A program made the translations under genes and the position numbers. The notes under the pieces were generated by a model that saw only the letters and a list, made by a program, of their open reading frames with translations, made no database searches and was not told the DNA's origin. From assembly GCA_015680685.1 (NCBI GenBank), contig MNCI01029622.1:25859-89858 (forward strand): DNA of 64,000 nucleotides, written 5' to 3'. Source of the stretch: Gnetum montanum (taxonomy: Eukaryota; Streptophyta; Gnetopsida; Gnetales; Gnetaceae). Below, in pieces: positions 32,290 through 46,300 of this stretch (the stretch's first letter is position 1; each line of letters starts with the position of its first letter).

Positions 32290-33364
32290 GTGGGGATGAA
32301 GCATGAAAAATTATTGATCAAGTCCACGAGGGACTGTGTGGAGGGCACATAGCTCCCAGGGCTATGGCAGCAAAAATTAGGCATCTAGGCTACTACTGGC
32401 CTTACATGGAACGTGATTGCATTGCTAAGGTAAGGACATGCGATGTATGTCAATGTCATGAGACCCTCATACACGTATCTCCTACTAAGTTACATACCAT
32501 ACAAATCACATGGCCTTTCCAATTTTGGGGACTAGACATTATAGGGCCCACACCTACATCTTCTATAGGGCATAGTTTCATCATTACTGCAACTGAGTAC
32601 TTCACGAAGTAGGGAGAATCCATTCCCCTTAGGAAGACCACATACCAACAAATTTGCAAATTCATCTTGGACAATATAGTGACATGATTTGGCCTTCCTA
32701 TGACTATTGTTACAGACAACGGGCCCTAATTCAATAGCACAGAAACTAGAGCCTTTTGCAAAAGCCTTAGTATCAAACATTCTTTCTCATTGCCATATTA
32801 TTCCCAAGCAAACTGCCAAGAAAAAGCCACTAATAAAGCCATTATCAACCTTTTGAAAAAGATGCTCAGTAGTAGCAAGTAGTGATGGCATGAGCACCTC
32901 CTCTACATGCTTTAGGCTTATCGCACAACATGCAGGACAGCTACAAGTAAGACCCCATATAGTTTTGTATATAGATCTAAAGTAGTGTTACCTCTTGAAT
33001 TGTAGGTCCCATAACTTCGAATGATCCTCTTGAACTTTATGGATGAGGTTTAAAACAATGAGTTAAGAATCATTGATCTTGACTCTGCAGAAGAAGAGTG
33101 CATCCAAATGCTTAACCGCATCGAGTGCTATCAGGACAAGCAATGACAAAAATACTATTGCAATCTACACCAACATCTAATCAAAAAAGGGGATCTAGTC
33201 CTCAAGGTCATTCATGAGCTTGTGAAAAAATTTGCAGCCAACTAGGAAGGCCCCTTTTTGGTCACAAAACCATATGAGAATGGGGCATTCAAACTAGCTG
33301 ACTTAGATGGCAACGAGTTCCCAAATCTTGTCAATCATTTGTACCTAAAACCCTACTACACCTA
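32290..33364 (+). pseudogene. E2 integrase
   Basis: It has an HHCC zinc-binding part (GGHIAPRAMAAKIRHLGYYW, CDVCQCH). The DDE core has WGLDIIGPT, TDNGP*FNS and the Glu in NCQEKATN. The C-terminal part has EGPFLVTKPYENGAFKLADL and HLYLKPYYT. Stops include TAG for Trp (FTK*GES, AN*EGP), TAA for Gln (GP*FN) and TGA for Arg. A TAG after LPLEL is shared with E3. Confidence 0.87.
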
Positions 33365-33369
33365 ACATG

Positions 33370-33915
33370 CAACAGTAGCTAGAATCATCCACTATGACGT
33401 AAAACTGGCATAGAATCATCCTCTATGACGTAAAACTAGCACAGATTGTCCACTATGATGTAAAACTGGCACAGAATCGTTCGCTATGATGTAAAAATGG
33501 CACAAAATCATCCACTATGATGTAAAACTGGCATAGAATTATCTGCTATGATGTAAAACTGGCACAAATCATCTGCCACAACATTAAACTGGCACAACAT
33601 GTCTTTGGGCCATGACACAAAACTGGCACCCACCGCATGTCTTTAGGCCATGACATGAAACTGGCACCCACAGAATGGTCTGCTATGACTTTAAGTTGGC
33701 CATCCCCCATTTTCTACTACATTAAACTAGCATAGAGGTCTATTGGGACCTTAAACTAGCATAGCATGGTCTACCCAAACCTTAAACAGAGACCACAGTC
33801 TGCTAGGACCTTAAGGTAGCACATTCGATGGCCTACCCAGACCTTAAACGGGGACCACGATCTACTAGGACATTAAGCTAGCACATTTGATGGTCTAACA
33901 AGACCTAAAACTGGG
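33370..33915 (+). repeat. Hairpin-repeat array downstream of E2 integrase
   Basis: A dozen or more units of about 34 bp read TCCGCTATGATGTAAAACTGGC and variants, then change to TCTGCTAGGACCTTAA-type units. It corresponds to 3056-3400 in E3 but is longer and more regular. Confidence 0.85.
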
Positions 33916-35400
33916 TTTGCAAGGCAACCATTCCGATTCAACACATGTGACCTGGTGAACAAGCAGGCAAGAATGTTTCCCATTTTCTATTGCCTACCCA
34001 TGCCTATTAGGTAGGGCAAGGTGGGCCATTGTAGTTCTAGAGTGAAATTCATGACATCAAGAAAACACCCTCTGGAACATTTGTAATGTTGCCATCCTTA
34101 GCATCTTGCTGATCTTTTGGAGATGTCGTTTGACATCTTGTTGACCTTTTAGAGCTACCACAACCATCGTCAATCATCTTGGCCAAAGCTTCCTCCATCA
34201 GCATCTCTTCTTGGAGTCCTAGCACTATTGTGGCCCAACCACAATGTTACTACCCTCCAGCCCTCACAATCATCTGAGTCCAAAAGAACATTCAGCAACT
34301 GGGCTTCTCACCCCTTGATTGAATTTCCTAGCTCTTGCCTATGGTAGGGATTCCTGAGCACCTACATCATTGTTGCTCCTAGCCTCCTAAGTGCTCACTT
34401 CTAGTGTGGCTGCTTGAGTTTTTTTAGCCTACCATCACCAACACCTGCACTGCCCTTCCTGCTTTGGACATTGCACATTCATAACTTTTGTGGTGTCTCA
34501 AGTAGATCGAACTTCATCTTCATTTCACATGATGATCATATTTTTTGGTTTTCTCTCTATTGTGTTCGTAGGATAAGGTTGGGAAGGCACCAATCAAGAA
34601 TGTATTTTACCATGAGATCAAGATACTACATTGTTCCAAAGTAGCCGCTTCAACTAGCCTACCTACTTGAGAGTGCATACATTCACATCCCTCACATCCT
34701 TTCAACCAACCTAACCTCTATTTTCTTCCTTTGCAATTGCTAGCATCCCTTCGCAAGCTTCTCCAATGCACATGTAACCCTTTTCCATGCTCAACTGCCA
34801 AGCCCATGATGGATGTAATGCAACTCGTCCTATGGGAAGCCTGTGTAGGTGGGTCAAAGCCCCACACGGATGTAACACAACTCATCCTAGGGAGGAAACA
34901 CCTGTCCTACAGCGACAACACGATTGCCTTCAAATGGATATGGGTGTGCATTTTCTTTAAAAAATGCAAGAAAAAAGAAAGAAGAAAAAGAAAAGAAAGA
35001 AAAAAGAAAAAGAAAAAAGGAATGAGATAAGATAAGTCCCTAAGTCAAATGGCACAACTATTTCTTTGCAACCATCTCAACCTTGGATTAACCATCTCTA
35101 AGCACTCCGATGAGAGGTCAAAATCCAAAGGGGAAAGACACCTATGCATTCTGACTCCCTCATAAGCCCTTTAACAAGGAATCATGCTATGGCAATGGTT
35201 CTTATGGCATCGCATCCTACACTTTGTCCCCTAACCCCATCTTCTCAAACCCATTCCCTATTTCCTATCATACTTCACTTCCCTAGCACTCTCAAGCATA
35301 GCAAAACATCATCTAAGTGAGTGCTAACAAATGGTATTGGTGTCATGTTTATCATGGTGTTTCATATTCTTTATCAACGTCTCTTGAGAAAATCCTCTAG
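33916..35400. other. E2 3' untranslated region
   Basis: No coding domain is recognised. A long A/G-only stretch lies at about 34966-35030 and could act as an extra purine primer, but the tract next to the LTR is a better candidate. Confidence 0.45.
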
Positions 35401-35405
35401 ACATC

Positions 35406-35421
35406 GACAAAGAGGGGCCAG
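35406..35421 (+). other. E2 polypurine tract
   Basis: GACAAAGAGGGGCCAG directly precedes TGAAACACC, the LTR start. It matches the E3 tract. Confidence 0.8.
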
Positions 35422-35754
35422 TGAAACACCATTAATGTTGGGCTCTCGTGGCTCAACATGAGATCTGCTCAAGCATGAAGGGCCACATAGATCACATGAC
35501 ACCCTAAAAGTCCAAACACCTATAAATTTCTCTCTGAGCCTGCCTACTACGTTCCTTAGCATAGTCAACATAGCACCCAGTTGCAAGGCCAATTTGCACA
35601 AATGGAGCATTGGAAGTGGACCATACAATTCAGCAAATTTTCTATCTTCCAGGCCGTCCCAATCGTCGGTCCACCCAAGTGCTAGGCTAGGAGTAGTCAA
35701 AAGTATTTAGAATGTGGAAAATAGTTTGGCAAATTTTCTATTTTTGACCTATTA

Positions 35755-36385
35755 CACTATGCTATGTTGCACAGCGTAGATAGCATAGCAAGCCATACGA
35801 TGTTGAAACATAGAAGATGCATTCAGGAAATTTTTTAACTGCCAAGGATGCCTGTCCTACTACATCCTCAGAGTATGATTAGCATGGCATGGAAAAATCT
35901 GGCAAGTGGCACAAAGGTCAGCCTATTTTGGGTGCTACGATGTGCTATGCTACACAGCATAGCAAGGTGCCAACATTAACAAAATTTTCCCTCAAGATTT
36001 TTTGACATGGAAAAGGTACTTCATCATTCTTTGACCTCTAAAGTAGCCTTTTTCACTTTGCCCTTAGAACATGGCCAAGGTCCCATGGTAGATCATTGCA
36101 GATTAAGTTAAAATTCCTGAAAAATTGGGTGCTACATTGTGTTGTGCTACACAACATAGCATAGATATCAAAGCTAAAAAGTGTCCCAATAATGAAACTA
36201 GGAGAACGTAGGCTCTTTTGACGTGGAAAGCATGGTTTTCAATTATTGAAGTTGCTTGTCTTACTAGGTCTCAAAATGATATTTTTAGTTTTTGATAACA
36301 TTCATTCGCAAAGGGGGTGTTATGCTGTGTAGCGTAGCACAGTGTAGCAACCCAATCTTCATGGTACTCTACTATGTTGGACAAT
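35755..36385. repeat. Palindromic motif clusters in U3 of the E2 LTR
   Basis: At least four clusters occur, for example ATGCTACACAGCATAGC and GCTGTGTAGCGTAGCACAG, separated by about 190 bp. They are of the same kind as in the E1 LTR and the E2 antisense intron. Confidence 0.8.
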
Positions 36386-36822
36386 GTAGACAGTGTAACA
36401 CTTGAGAAGAAGCCTTAGGCATCATCGATAGTCATTTCTACTCCAGCATCTCCTTGATAGCCAAGATCAGCAATTTGATTTGTTTTTTGCATCCCCTGTT
36501 GATTCCCAAAGTTGTCCCTATGCTTAACCTTACTTGGAAGAGGAGGGAAGATGTACTCCTGGAGCGCAAGCTCCACTTTAAATTTTTTGTAAGAATTTTT
36601 TGTAAAAACATGACAATTCCTAGGATTCTAGCACATGCAATCTAGGCAATGTGGTCACAGTTGGACAGCTATTCCTGCTCTTGTTCTTGTTCCATTCAGA
36701 GCAGCACATCAGTATAGCACCACACTTTAAGCATAACACACTAGCGTGACACATCCATGTTTGTGCCATGTGGGACCCAGGACATGTGGTGTTCAAACCA
36801 TGTCTATTTCTCAACCCTAGGC

Positions 36823-36832
36823 TCTATAAATA
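36823..36832 (+). promoter_or_regulatory. TATA box of the E2 LTR
   Basis: CTATAAATAC lies about 430 bp after the last palindromic cluster. It matches the E1 LTR box in reverse. Confidence 0.65.
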
Positions 36833-37473
36833 CCCTAGTAAACAACATTATAAGGGTTGGCTTTTGTAGTTAGCTTTGGTAGAAGATTGACAAGCATAAG
36901 GTTGATGAGCGACAAATCCCAACATTAGAGCCTCCCAAACCTCTCTTCAACTCCAGTGTAGTAGCTCTTCATCCAGCAAGAATCAACTCATTCATGCCTA
37001 TCAACACCACATCTGCAGCATCTTAGAAGCTATGATCATGTTGCTTCATTACCTAGCTATGTCTATCCAATGCTGCTCTCCAATTGTACACATCCATCAT
37101 TCAATCAAAAGTCAAGTCCCCCAATCTCGGGGCAGTGCATTTCCTTACTCGAATTCTCATTTTACTTTTCTATAGCATACCTGTTGCACTATCGTGTATT
37201 TATTTGTATTTATTGCTACTGTTATGTATGTTGATATGCTTCTACTATTGTACATTATACATTCTTACTTGTTTCAACTTCTATGTGTAACATGCTAAAA
37301 ATATTATTCGCAAATAGTAATTGAATACCACGTAAGTCCCTGTCTAATCGACCAAACCATTCAGGGTGCCCCATTTCCATTTTCTCCAACACGATCCTCC
37401 TGTGGACTCATGGTTAGACTGTGCACCTGATAACCTCTTAGTGTTCCAACCATCAACGTTTTTGGATGCTACA

Positions 37474-40400
37474 AGGTAGAAAATCTAATGTGTGTTACCT
37501 AGATACATTATCCTTCCTAGCTACCTCATAGATACTTGTACTAGTATCTTACTTGATATTTCATACCTGGCTATCTTGAATTTGATTTCTTGTATGTTGA
37601 AATCTTTGATATTATGTATGTATTAATTTGAAAAGTACATTAAGACATTGAAAAGTACATGTCTTAGCCATGACTAGAGACAAATCAATTCTTGGATTGA
37701 TAGTTTCAAAAGCATTATGTAGATTATGCTCCTAGGATGACAAAAACCAACAACTATCACACTCATTCTTTGAATTCACCTTACACCTAGTGTGATCATT
37801 CAATGAATTTAAAGAACTTATCTTTTATGTATGTTCATTTTTTGATCATTATATAATGAAGTGTGCTCATCAATTCACTTACACCTTGACCTCTACCTTG
37901 TTTATTACAATTCTACTATTACTAGGCTTAGCAAAATAAAATTCATGTGTTACTTAGAAATAGTTATCTAGGCATAAGTAAATTAATGAATGAAAAGAAA
38001 TGATAATGAAAAGCAAGAACATGAAAGCATATTTTGCAATGAAGCCTAATGAGATCAAGCTATATGATGCCACAATGTCATGTATGGTTACCATGAGAAG
38101 AATGACAAGGATACACACACCTATTAGAACACGAGCAATTCAAAGAGATGTGGTCTTACTCCACTAGTCTATGTACATTACTATTTCCATAAGGTTGGAT
38201 GCACATCATAGATATACAAACCATGAAAAGCATACCGAGAGCCACCAAGTTTAGTATCAAGGTTATATTCTTAGCATTCCTATATATATATAGGTATCTA
38301 CAACATTTTCATGATATCATATGATTAATTAATGACACTTGGTTGCAAGGTCTTCTTACCTCTATCATTAGCTTGGGTAGTCTTCATTTCTAGTATGCAT
38401 GTCACCTTTCAATATATACTAGAATGAACACAAACATTTAATTGAAATCAATCAAGGAGTTTAGTACTTATAAAATGTTTATTAGATAGGGGTATGCCCC
38501 AAACATGTTCACAACATACTATGCTTGTAGTAACTCTATGTTTGTAGTAGCAACAATAGCAACAAGGTAGTTTCAAAAATATTATCTTAAGTAGGATAGA
38601 TAGAGCCTCCTCACAAATGGTCCAAAAAATGCCTCCTGAACTTACCACTCTCATATACTAAACTCACCACACCCTATATACTAAACTCACTATACTATTA
38701 TAGTAGGTAATAGTTAGCTCATTCTTTGAATGAATGTACAAAAAACTTATCTTGGAGAATGACCACACTAGTATATTTTGAAAGAAGAATGTACCTATAC
38801 CCATCCTACTTAGATATACTAGGAATCTATAATGACATCTACAAGGATAGATATAGATTTGGATGAATATATATGTGTTTCATATCTAAAGCTTTCAATT
38901 ATCTAGTCCCTTACCATCAAGGTCATTCAAATGGGGTAATTTACTTTGTCATTCTAGAGTCACTATCAGTCCTCACCCTAAGGGCCCACCTCAAATAGGT
39001 CATTCATTTCTTGCCCCATAGGTATCCACCACCCCAAGGTCTATACCCCTTGATAATACCTCATCCTAGGGACATGCTAATACTAAGAGTGTACTACATG
39101 ACCAAATTTCATAATTATTTCATGATTTTAATTCATGAAATGAGTGCATGGACAATATCATGAATTACTAAATAAACATCTGATAGATGAAATATTAATA
39201 AAAGATGTAATAATAAAATGGTATTCCAACATATGAATGTTGAGCCTTCATGTACAATTCATGGTTAATTGATCACAAATGGACACCAATTGCCATGCTA
39301 TGATGTGGGAATGTACATTACCTAATGGAAATTTTTTATCAATGTATGCTCTATATGCCATTTAGTAATATCTTATACATCAAAGTTATTCAAATCATAA
39401 ACTAACTTTGTACATATTCATCCATGCATCAAGTGACCTAACCTCTCCTTTATTTATTACATAATTGTAATGAGAATCATTTTTAAAATATCAATTAGTT
39501 TTTCTCAACTCTTAAGTAACTATTTTAGGTCACATTACTTGTGATGGTACCATTCCATATGTATCTGTATACGTAACTAGCTACTATTTACTTTATTCAC
39601 TTCATGACTATCTTTGATCAATTTTGTATTGATATTTATCTATAGATCCATTTATTTTATTATAACATATGAATAGAGTACTCATGAAGAGGAGGAATCC
39701 CTTCATAAGGTACTTTTTTACAATAACCATGCCCCTTTTATGAATCTCTATTAACTAGTGGATAGCCTTAAGGATTCTCTTATCTACCATTATTCTTAAG
39801 GTATCATTCTATGATTTAAGGAAAGAAAGCCAACCCTCATTTATAATGTGCTAGATAAAACTATTTTTTTTTTTGGAAAATGATCCTATCATAGCTAAAG
39901 CCAACTATCTAGCTAATGTATGATTTAGGACTCACTACTTTATTACTCAATTAACTTTTATAGATGACACATTAGGTTTCGAATCTAGGCTACTCCTGAA
40001 GATTAAACCAAAAGTAATAACCATAATTAGTGAGGAGAATTACCTTTATTAAAACTAGTTAGATAGAAACCATAGTTATATTCTAGTACTGTTACCATTC
40101 TATCATCATGTCAAACCTCACATTGCTTCCTAATATACAATTTATAGTTGATGAGATTGTTTAAGTAACATTCCCTCGCAAGCATTAGCCAATCCAACAT
40201 GGAAAAGAGATGTTCAAAATTTCAACTAAAAAGTTAACTAGCATGGCATGGGCACTCACAAGCTATTGATTATTACATAATTTTCATATCTTCCTTAGAA
40301 AACATCCCCTGGAAAGTCAAAAAGCAACTGTGATTACACTTTCTTATATTAGGCCCAATCTGAAAACAATGTTGTAGATAGTTTGTAAATTTTCACTAAT

Positions 40401-40555
40401 AGTTTTATGCATTCCACCATTTGTTTTTCATAGTATGGAAGAGTAGCAGGCTTTAGTTTGGCCAATAACTTTATTCTATTTAATGATCTCTTTTCTGACC
40501 TTCTATAGTAGTGGAAAAGAATTATAAATTGCTCATGAAGCTATCTTTCCATCTT
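37474..40555. other. AT-rich intergenic DNA, nothing recognised
   Basis: No open frame above about 70 codons, no retroelement domain and no LTR ends were found. Short AT-rich repeats occur, such as a TATATATATATAGG run near 38281. Confidence 0.5.
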
Positions 40556-40559
40556 AACC

Positions 40560-43300
40560 CTCATTCTATCTTTCTCTTGGAGTTTTTCATAATTATAGAA
40601 TCCACTTATTTGCCTCTTCTCCACTGAAATTAATCCTTACAACTTTATAATAGCCATTTTCACATCAACCTGATAGAATAGTTTCAAATAAACATGGTAG
40701 ACTTACTTCCTTGAGTGGCACATAGAGCATAGTAGATAATATTTGAGGTCATTAGTTGATAAGCCTTGCCTATAAGTCATGCAGCCATCATTCTCTCATA
40801 TTTGTTATTCACCTTAAGCCCTTCTCTTACCAAGGAACATTTCATATATTTTGGAAAGTTAAATGATTTAATGCTTACCCAAAAATTGGTGTCACACCAA
40901 TTACTTACATGAGTCTACACCTCTAATTATTACAAAATCCCTTACAATTTTTCTCTTTTAGGCCTCATTACAAGAGTTACCTATTGAAGGAGTTACCTAC
41001 AAGAGTTATCTACCATCAGGCTAAGCCATCCCAAAGATCTAACTTGTATCCCTATGTAGTCTTTCCCTGCTATATTTATTTACTTCAAATATGACACCTA
41101 TTTTTTGGTATCTTCTTACTTATAAGGATATTGTGTGCCATCTACTTTAGGTCTCATCTAATCCTCCTATTAATAAGGCTACCTCGATGCCTAGGTGCAA
41201 GCATAGGAATATTTAGTAGTACACATGCTCTTACAAATATGTAAAACTAGTTCATCTATCTATAGTTAGGCTTCTAGTCCATACCTTGATTATGCCCACT
41301 ACATAATTAGAGGTTACACTACTCAGTCTTTACTTAGGTAGCCATTGCTTAAGGGAGGCATTGTACCAATTTTGGAAGTGATCTTTGAACTATTATATGA
41401 TAAAATATGCCTAGATTGATGCTTCAAAAGCATAGCATCATTTGGATGATACCTAATCACAATAGTTGTCCTTCAAAGATTTTGAGGTGCACACTCTTTC
41501 TAAGCCCATAACTTCCAACATGAACATCACCTACATCAAATAAATTAGCATATCAGATACATAATTGTTCATGAAATATAGATTTTGGTACCTTATTTCA
41601 TAGAATTCTTCTAACTTAGTAGGGAAGGCTAATTAGATAGAAAATATCTACTCGAATAATACTATTGTGTTTTGGGCTACCTATATTCACTTTTAGCTCT
41701 ACAAGGAGATCTAAACACTTGCTCCACTAGTCACCAAAATACTTATCTCTCTAAGAAGCAAGAATGGTGGATGACACTTAAAGCGATGACTTCATTTACT
41801 AAACTTAGTCACTTAGTCTTCTGGGGTAGCATCAACTCCATTTTTTCTAATAGTACAAGCTAATAGCTAACATATTCTTAACTAATAAAAAACTAGTTAA
41901 AAAATCTAAAACTAGTTACATAAGTTCATTTGGTTAACATCTTTAGTTTCCTCTATGAAGAGGACTAGGGCAGTGAGTGAGTATGTTGATAGCATAGACT
42001 GGCTCATGTAGATTGACATAAAAAAAGCTCTTATATGTCTCCAACTACTCTAATATATTATTATTTCTTTTATCTTACTATTGGTTATGTTTGACCATGC
42101 TAAGAGGTAGTGTAGCAGTTGGGAAGTTTGGAATGTAGAACCACCACATGCAAGTGTGAATAGTTCAAGTAGCGTAGGTTCCTTGGGGTAGATCAACCAA
42201 GTACAAATGTACATCATGGATGGTAAAGAATTTGATAGTTGTTGTCTAGTACTAATGCAAATCTTTCATAATGGACCAATTGGTAGACTAACTCAATCAA
42301 TTTATCTATATCTAGTTGGGTCACCATGAAAGTTCTAGATAAATATCACTCTTTCTTTTGCTAGTCATATTAGTATGAGTATTTGATGTAAGTCTGGGTA
42401 TTTTATGAGTATACCTTTTAGTACTACGTATTATCTTTCTTGATGACTAGTTAGTTAGTGCACTAATTATCTCTATCATTTCTTCCATGGCTAGTATTTC
42501 ATCAATTAATATCTTCTAGAGTATTACATCCATCTTCTAGAGTATTGCATCCATTAATCAATCTATCTTTAACACTAGAACCTAGGTAAAGTAGCATACA
42601 TTCTATCTCAACTAGTTATTATTCTTGTTCTTGTTATTTTATCATGATGTTACCTGCTTATCAAACCAACTGATAACTTTTAAATGATCTAATCTTAGGT
42701 TTTCAATTTTGCATTTTGTGGAAACACCCCAAAGCCTACTAACTAGTCTAAACCAATAATATCTTTGCATAGATATAACAGCATGTGGGTGCATAAAGCT
42801 AGAAATGTGTTTGTTTTTTTTTTTTTTTTTTTGGAAACTAGATATCATATATTAGTTACTTATAGGATTGAGGTTGTAATGCTTATTTATGCTACAAGAA
42901 ACTTGTGTATGTGCTAACAGCCATAAATATAAATCTAAAAAGACCAATGATGAATTACCTGAAGTACACCCAATACTAGTACATGCTAAAAGTCAAATGT
43001 TTTTTTTTTCTACAAGACAGTTTAAATGAACCAGAACATCTATCTTCTAGGAAAGAGACTATTGGAATTTGTTGATGACTTTTGTATGTGCTCAAAGATA
43101 AGAATAGATATCTATAGACTAGAAAAAAATCCCTTTCAAGAAAAGTATAAATTCAAGAAATGCTAATAATCTATGTTGTGCATCCTAGGCTCATGTTAGA
43201 GGGCACTTCTTGAGCCACTCGGGGCTACATCCTAGCCCATGTAACATTATAATGATTCTAACTAAAGCTAAATTCTATCTCAAGTCCACTAATAATATTG
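40560..43300 (+). repeat. Left arm of a large inverted repeat
   Basis: Its reverse complement aligns with 46870-49490. Anchor matches are 41581 with about 48510 (ACCAAAATCTAT), 42340-42450 with about 47690-47760 (CAAATACTCATACTAATATG) and 43250 with about 46885 (TTAGTTAGAATCATT). Coordinate sums are nearly constant (about 90,090-90,140), so the arms are collinear. No coding domain is seen. Confidence 0.8.
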
Positions 43301-46300
43301 CATAACTGGTTACCCAAGGTATTTAGACACTTTAGTTACATCTATACCCATCCTTCTTAAGAGAGGCTTCTCAAAAGATAATTCGTTTCTTAGGAATGTA
43401 TCCAATCTTACTTCCATAAATCACCTACCCAATTGATTACATAGGTTACAAGCCATCATCATTAGACCTTAAGAGAGTTTTCTGATGTAGCCAGATCATC
43501 TTCTCCTAGCTCTATTTGTATATTTAGCAATCACTAACTATGGATGGATGGCACTAAGAAATGCACTACTCAACTTTAAAAGATTACCCAAGCCTAATCT
43601 TGATGAATAAGAAGGAAGATTTCAAATCTAAGCCCTTTGTACCAGGCCTCTCGCTATAGAATTTTGTCTTTCAATAATTTGATTTGGAACCAAAGGACAC
43701 ACCCTTGCATACAACATGAAAAGCATAAGGTCAAACCATTACTGGTTTTTGTCCCACCTATTCATTCATGATAAGACAAGTACATACACCAAAGTATGTA
43801 CACCATTAACTAGAGTAAATTTTCAAAAATTTGTTAATGGATCATGAAGTCACATAGTATTCTAAACCTTAACTAGAAATTCCAAATCATAGTTCCTTAT
43901 ACTAGATAGGCTCTTTAAAGTCTGAGTTATTCCTTAATAAGGGCATCACAAGAGCCCTACTTGAAGCTATCCCCTTCAAATAAATAGGAAAAATGACTAC
44001 CACCACTTATATTTTTATGTTTATGTGCCTAAAGCTATGGTAGAATTTGTAACTGGGAATAGGCTTTAGAATCATGATTTCAAAATTTAAGTTTGATAAA
44101 AAAACTAATAGAAATGAAGAAAGTATGATCTTATGTTATTTTATAGATATTAGTTCATGTGGCATTCTTCATTTCATATATAACTAAAGAATGACACCTA
44201 GATAATTGAATACTTTGGCCAATACTGACTCATTGTTAAAACATGACCTACCAAGCCTTGGAATGAGGACAATAGCTTATAAACATTAAGTGGGAGATAT
44301 TGATCCAACAATGACTCATCTTCCCTAAGAGCTCATAGTTGGTTTAGAAATGGAGACCATCAAAGTAGCATATAGATATCTACTACACTTGCTTATAAAA
44401 TTATCATAGCCTACTTTTGTCATCCCAATGGGCATCAAGCTATTGCTAGCCTTAGAGCAATACTACTTACTCTAGCTCATTGAAGAAGAACTACTTCATT
44501 AATTAACAACACCCAATTGCAACACTAGCTAAAAGCACTACTTAACTCATTTTAGTAACCAAGCCTAGTAGAACCATTCAAGGTTTTAGCACTAACTATC
44601 ATAGAGATATGGATTCACCATAAGAGGACTCACTACAATAGTCCTAGAAAATTTTGAATTAAACATTTCTTTGCATGATACTTATTATGTGGTTGCACAT
44701 TTCCATTTTGTACTTTCTATGATAGCCATTTTTAATTTATTTACAAGATTTTACTTCTAGGTGGGCAAAACATCTAGTTTAACATACCCTGAAACTTTAG
44801 GTAAAATCCACTTTTGGATCACTTTTTTAAAGGTAAATTTGATCTTCTTTCTCAAGAAATTCATGGGACTTTCAAGTATGTCACATCACATTCCTGATTA
44901 TCTAAATGCTTATGTTGGATAGAATGCCCTTAGTAGTTTTAACTCCTATGTATTCATAGTTGGTATTTCTATTTCATTTTGGTTGCAACAATCACTTTAG
45001 ATGACAATAAAAGATATGCTCTACGTTCCATAGGTATTTGGCATAATCCAACCATACTAGAATAGATGATATAATGTCCTATGTATTTTCTTACTCCTGA
45101 AAAACTTTTAGCTATAAAGAAAGCCCTGTGAGATGGCATATGCATATGTAAGAAGGAACTAATAACCTATTAACCTTTTCTTTCAACAGTCAGCCCCTTT
45201 TGCATTTGGTACTTCATACATCTCATCTTTTTATCTAGAACAAATGGAAGACTCATTGTATCAATGCTAACTAGAGAAATTTTTGTCTTTCGAAGTTGCT
45301 TAGTTGATTAAAAATGACTTAGGAAGCTACCGCTATAGTATATTATACAAATTAACTACATAATTTACCTCTTCAAATCTCAACCAAAAAGATGATAAAG
45401 ATATGATTAATAGAGTTAATAAATAAAGGTCATACCAAGATAAGATAAGCATACTCACATTTGGGAATACATGCATCTAGCATCAATATACAAATCCAAG
45501 TACAGACAACCAAGGAGATAAGTGTGAACTAATAGATAAAGAAATCCATACTAGGGTAGCAACCCTTGAGACAAGCCTCTCACTAGAGAAACAAGATATT
45601 TAATTAATCTAATTTACCATCATCTAGACTTAAAAACAAGAAAGGTTAAACCATTCCTAAAGCACATTTATACAAAAAAAAAACTTACAAATTGCTCTAA
45701 CCTTCAGTAGAATAACTAGAATTCTTTAGTAAACCAACAAATTTAGTTAATTCATTGCCTTTGTACCTAATTAGCATGTACAATCATTCATTTTAAATCC
45801 TAATGGAAGAAAGGAACATATGCCACAAATCAATACATATCATCCTAAGTCATGTACACATCAACCAAATAGATTAAGAACAAACCAAATGAATGAACAC
45901 ACATAAGCTACAGTTTTTGAGTTTATAGTAGCAAGTGCAATGAACCACTATACTATAATTAAGAAAATCAAGTTAGCTACATACTGGAAGCTCACTCCAT
46001 TGAAAATCCACTTCACTTTATTATGCAGATACTATTCTCAATATATTATAGTAGAATGCTACTAAGCAAACTACTATACATTAGTTAGAAATGTAAATTA
46101 CAACCACCAACAAATAAGGTCATTTACACATTCACTAACTTATAACGATGCTTATGCATCTATAACTACTACACTTAATTAAGTATAACATAGGATGAGA
46201 CATAACAAACCATTGTACCTAGCATGAGGCATGTAAGTTAGGAATGATAATAATGTCAACTAAGAACTTACATGCTTTAAATTATATCTTATATGGTTTA

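Larger units (their letters stand above)
21132..37473 (+). mobile_element. E2: 5'-interrupted Tat/Ogre-type retrotransposon
   Basis: This plus-strand element has gag, protease, an antisense gene, RT, two RNase H domains, integrase, a purine tract and a 3' LTR. The layout matches E3. The left end abuts the E1 LTR, so the 5' LTR and PBS should lie left of the window beyond E1's other end. Many in-frame stops and several frameshifts show it is older than E3. E1 and E2 LTRs belong to one family, so a relative inserted into it in opposite orientation. Confidence 0.88.
35422..37473 (+). repeat. E2 3' LTR
   Basis: It starts TGAAACACC and ends GGATGCTACA, about 2.05 kb. The last 100 bp align with the reverse complement of 19257-19400 in E1. 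A TATA box (CTCTATAAATACCC) lies at 36823-36832. Motif clusters of TGCTATGCTACACAGCATAGC type lie upstream (35755-36385). The flank AGGTA (37474-37478) would be one target-duplication copy; the partner is outside the window. Confidence 0.85.

Noticed and set aside
33370-33915. CRISPR-like array of regularly spaced repeats
   Set aside because: The units are adjacent variants of one hairpin repeat without unique spacers, inside a eukaryotic retroelement.
35680-35690. Start of the E2 3' LTR at TGCTAGGC
   Set aside because: I first placed the LTR start here from similarity to E1. The purine tract and TGAAACACC at 35422, matching E3 and E1 ends, give a better boundary.
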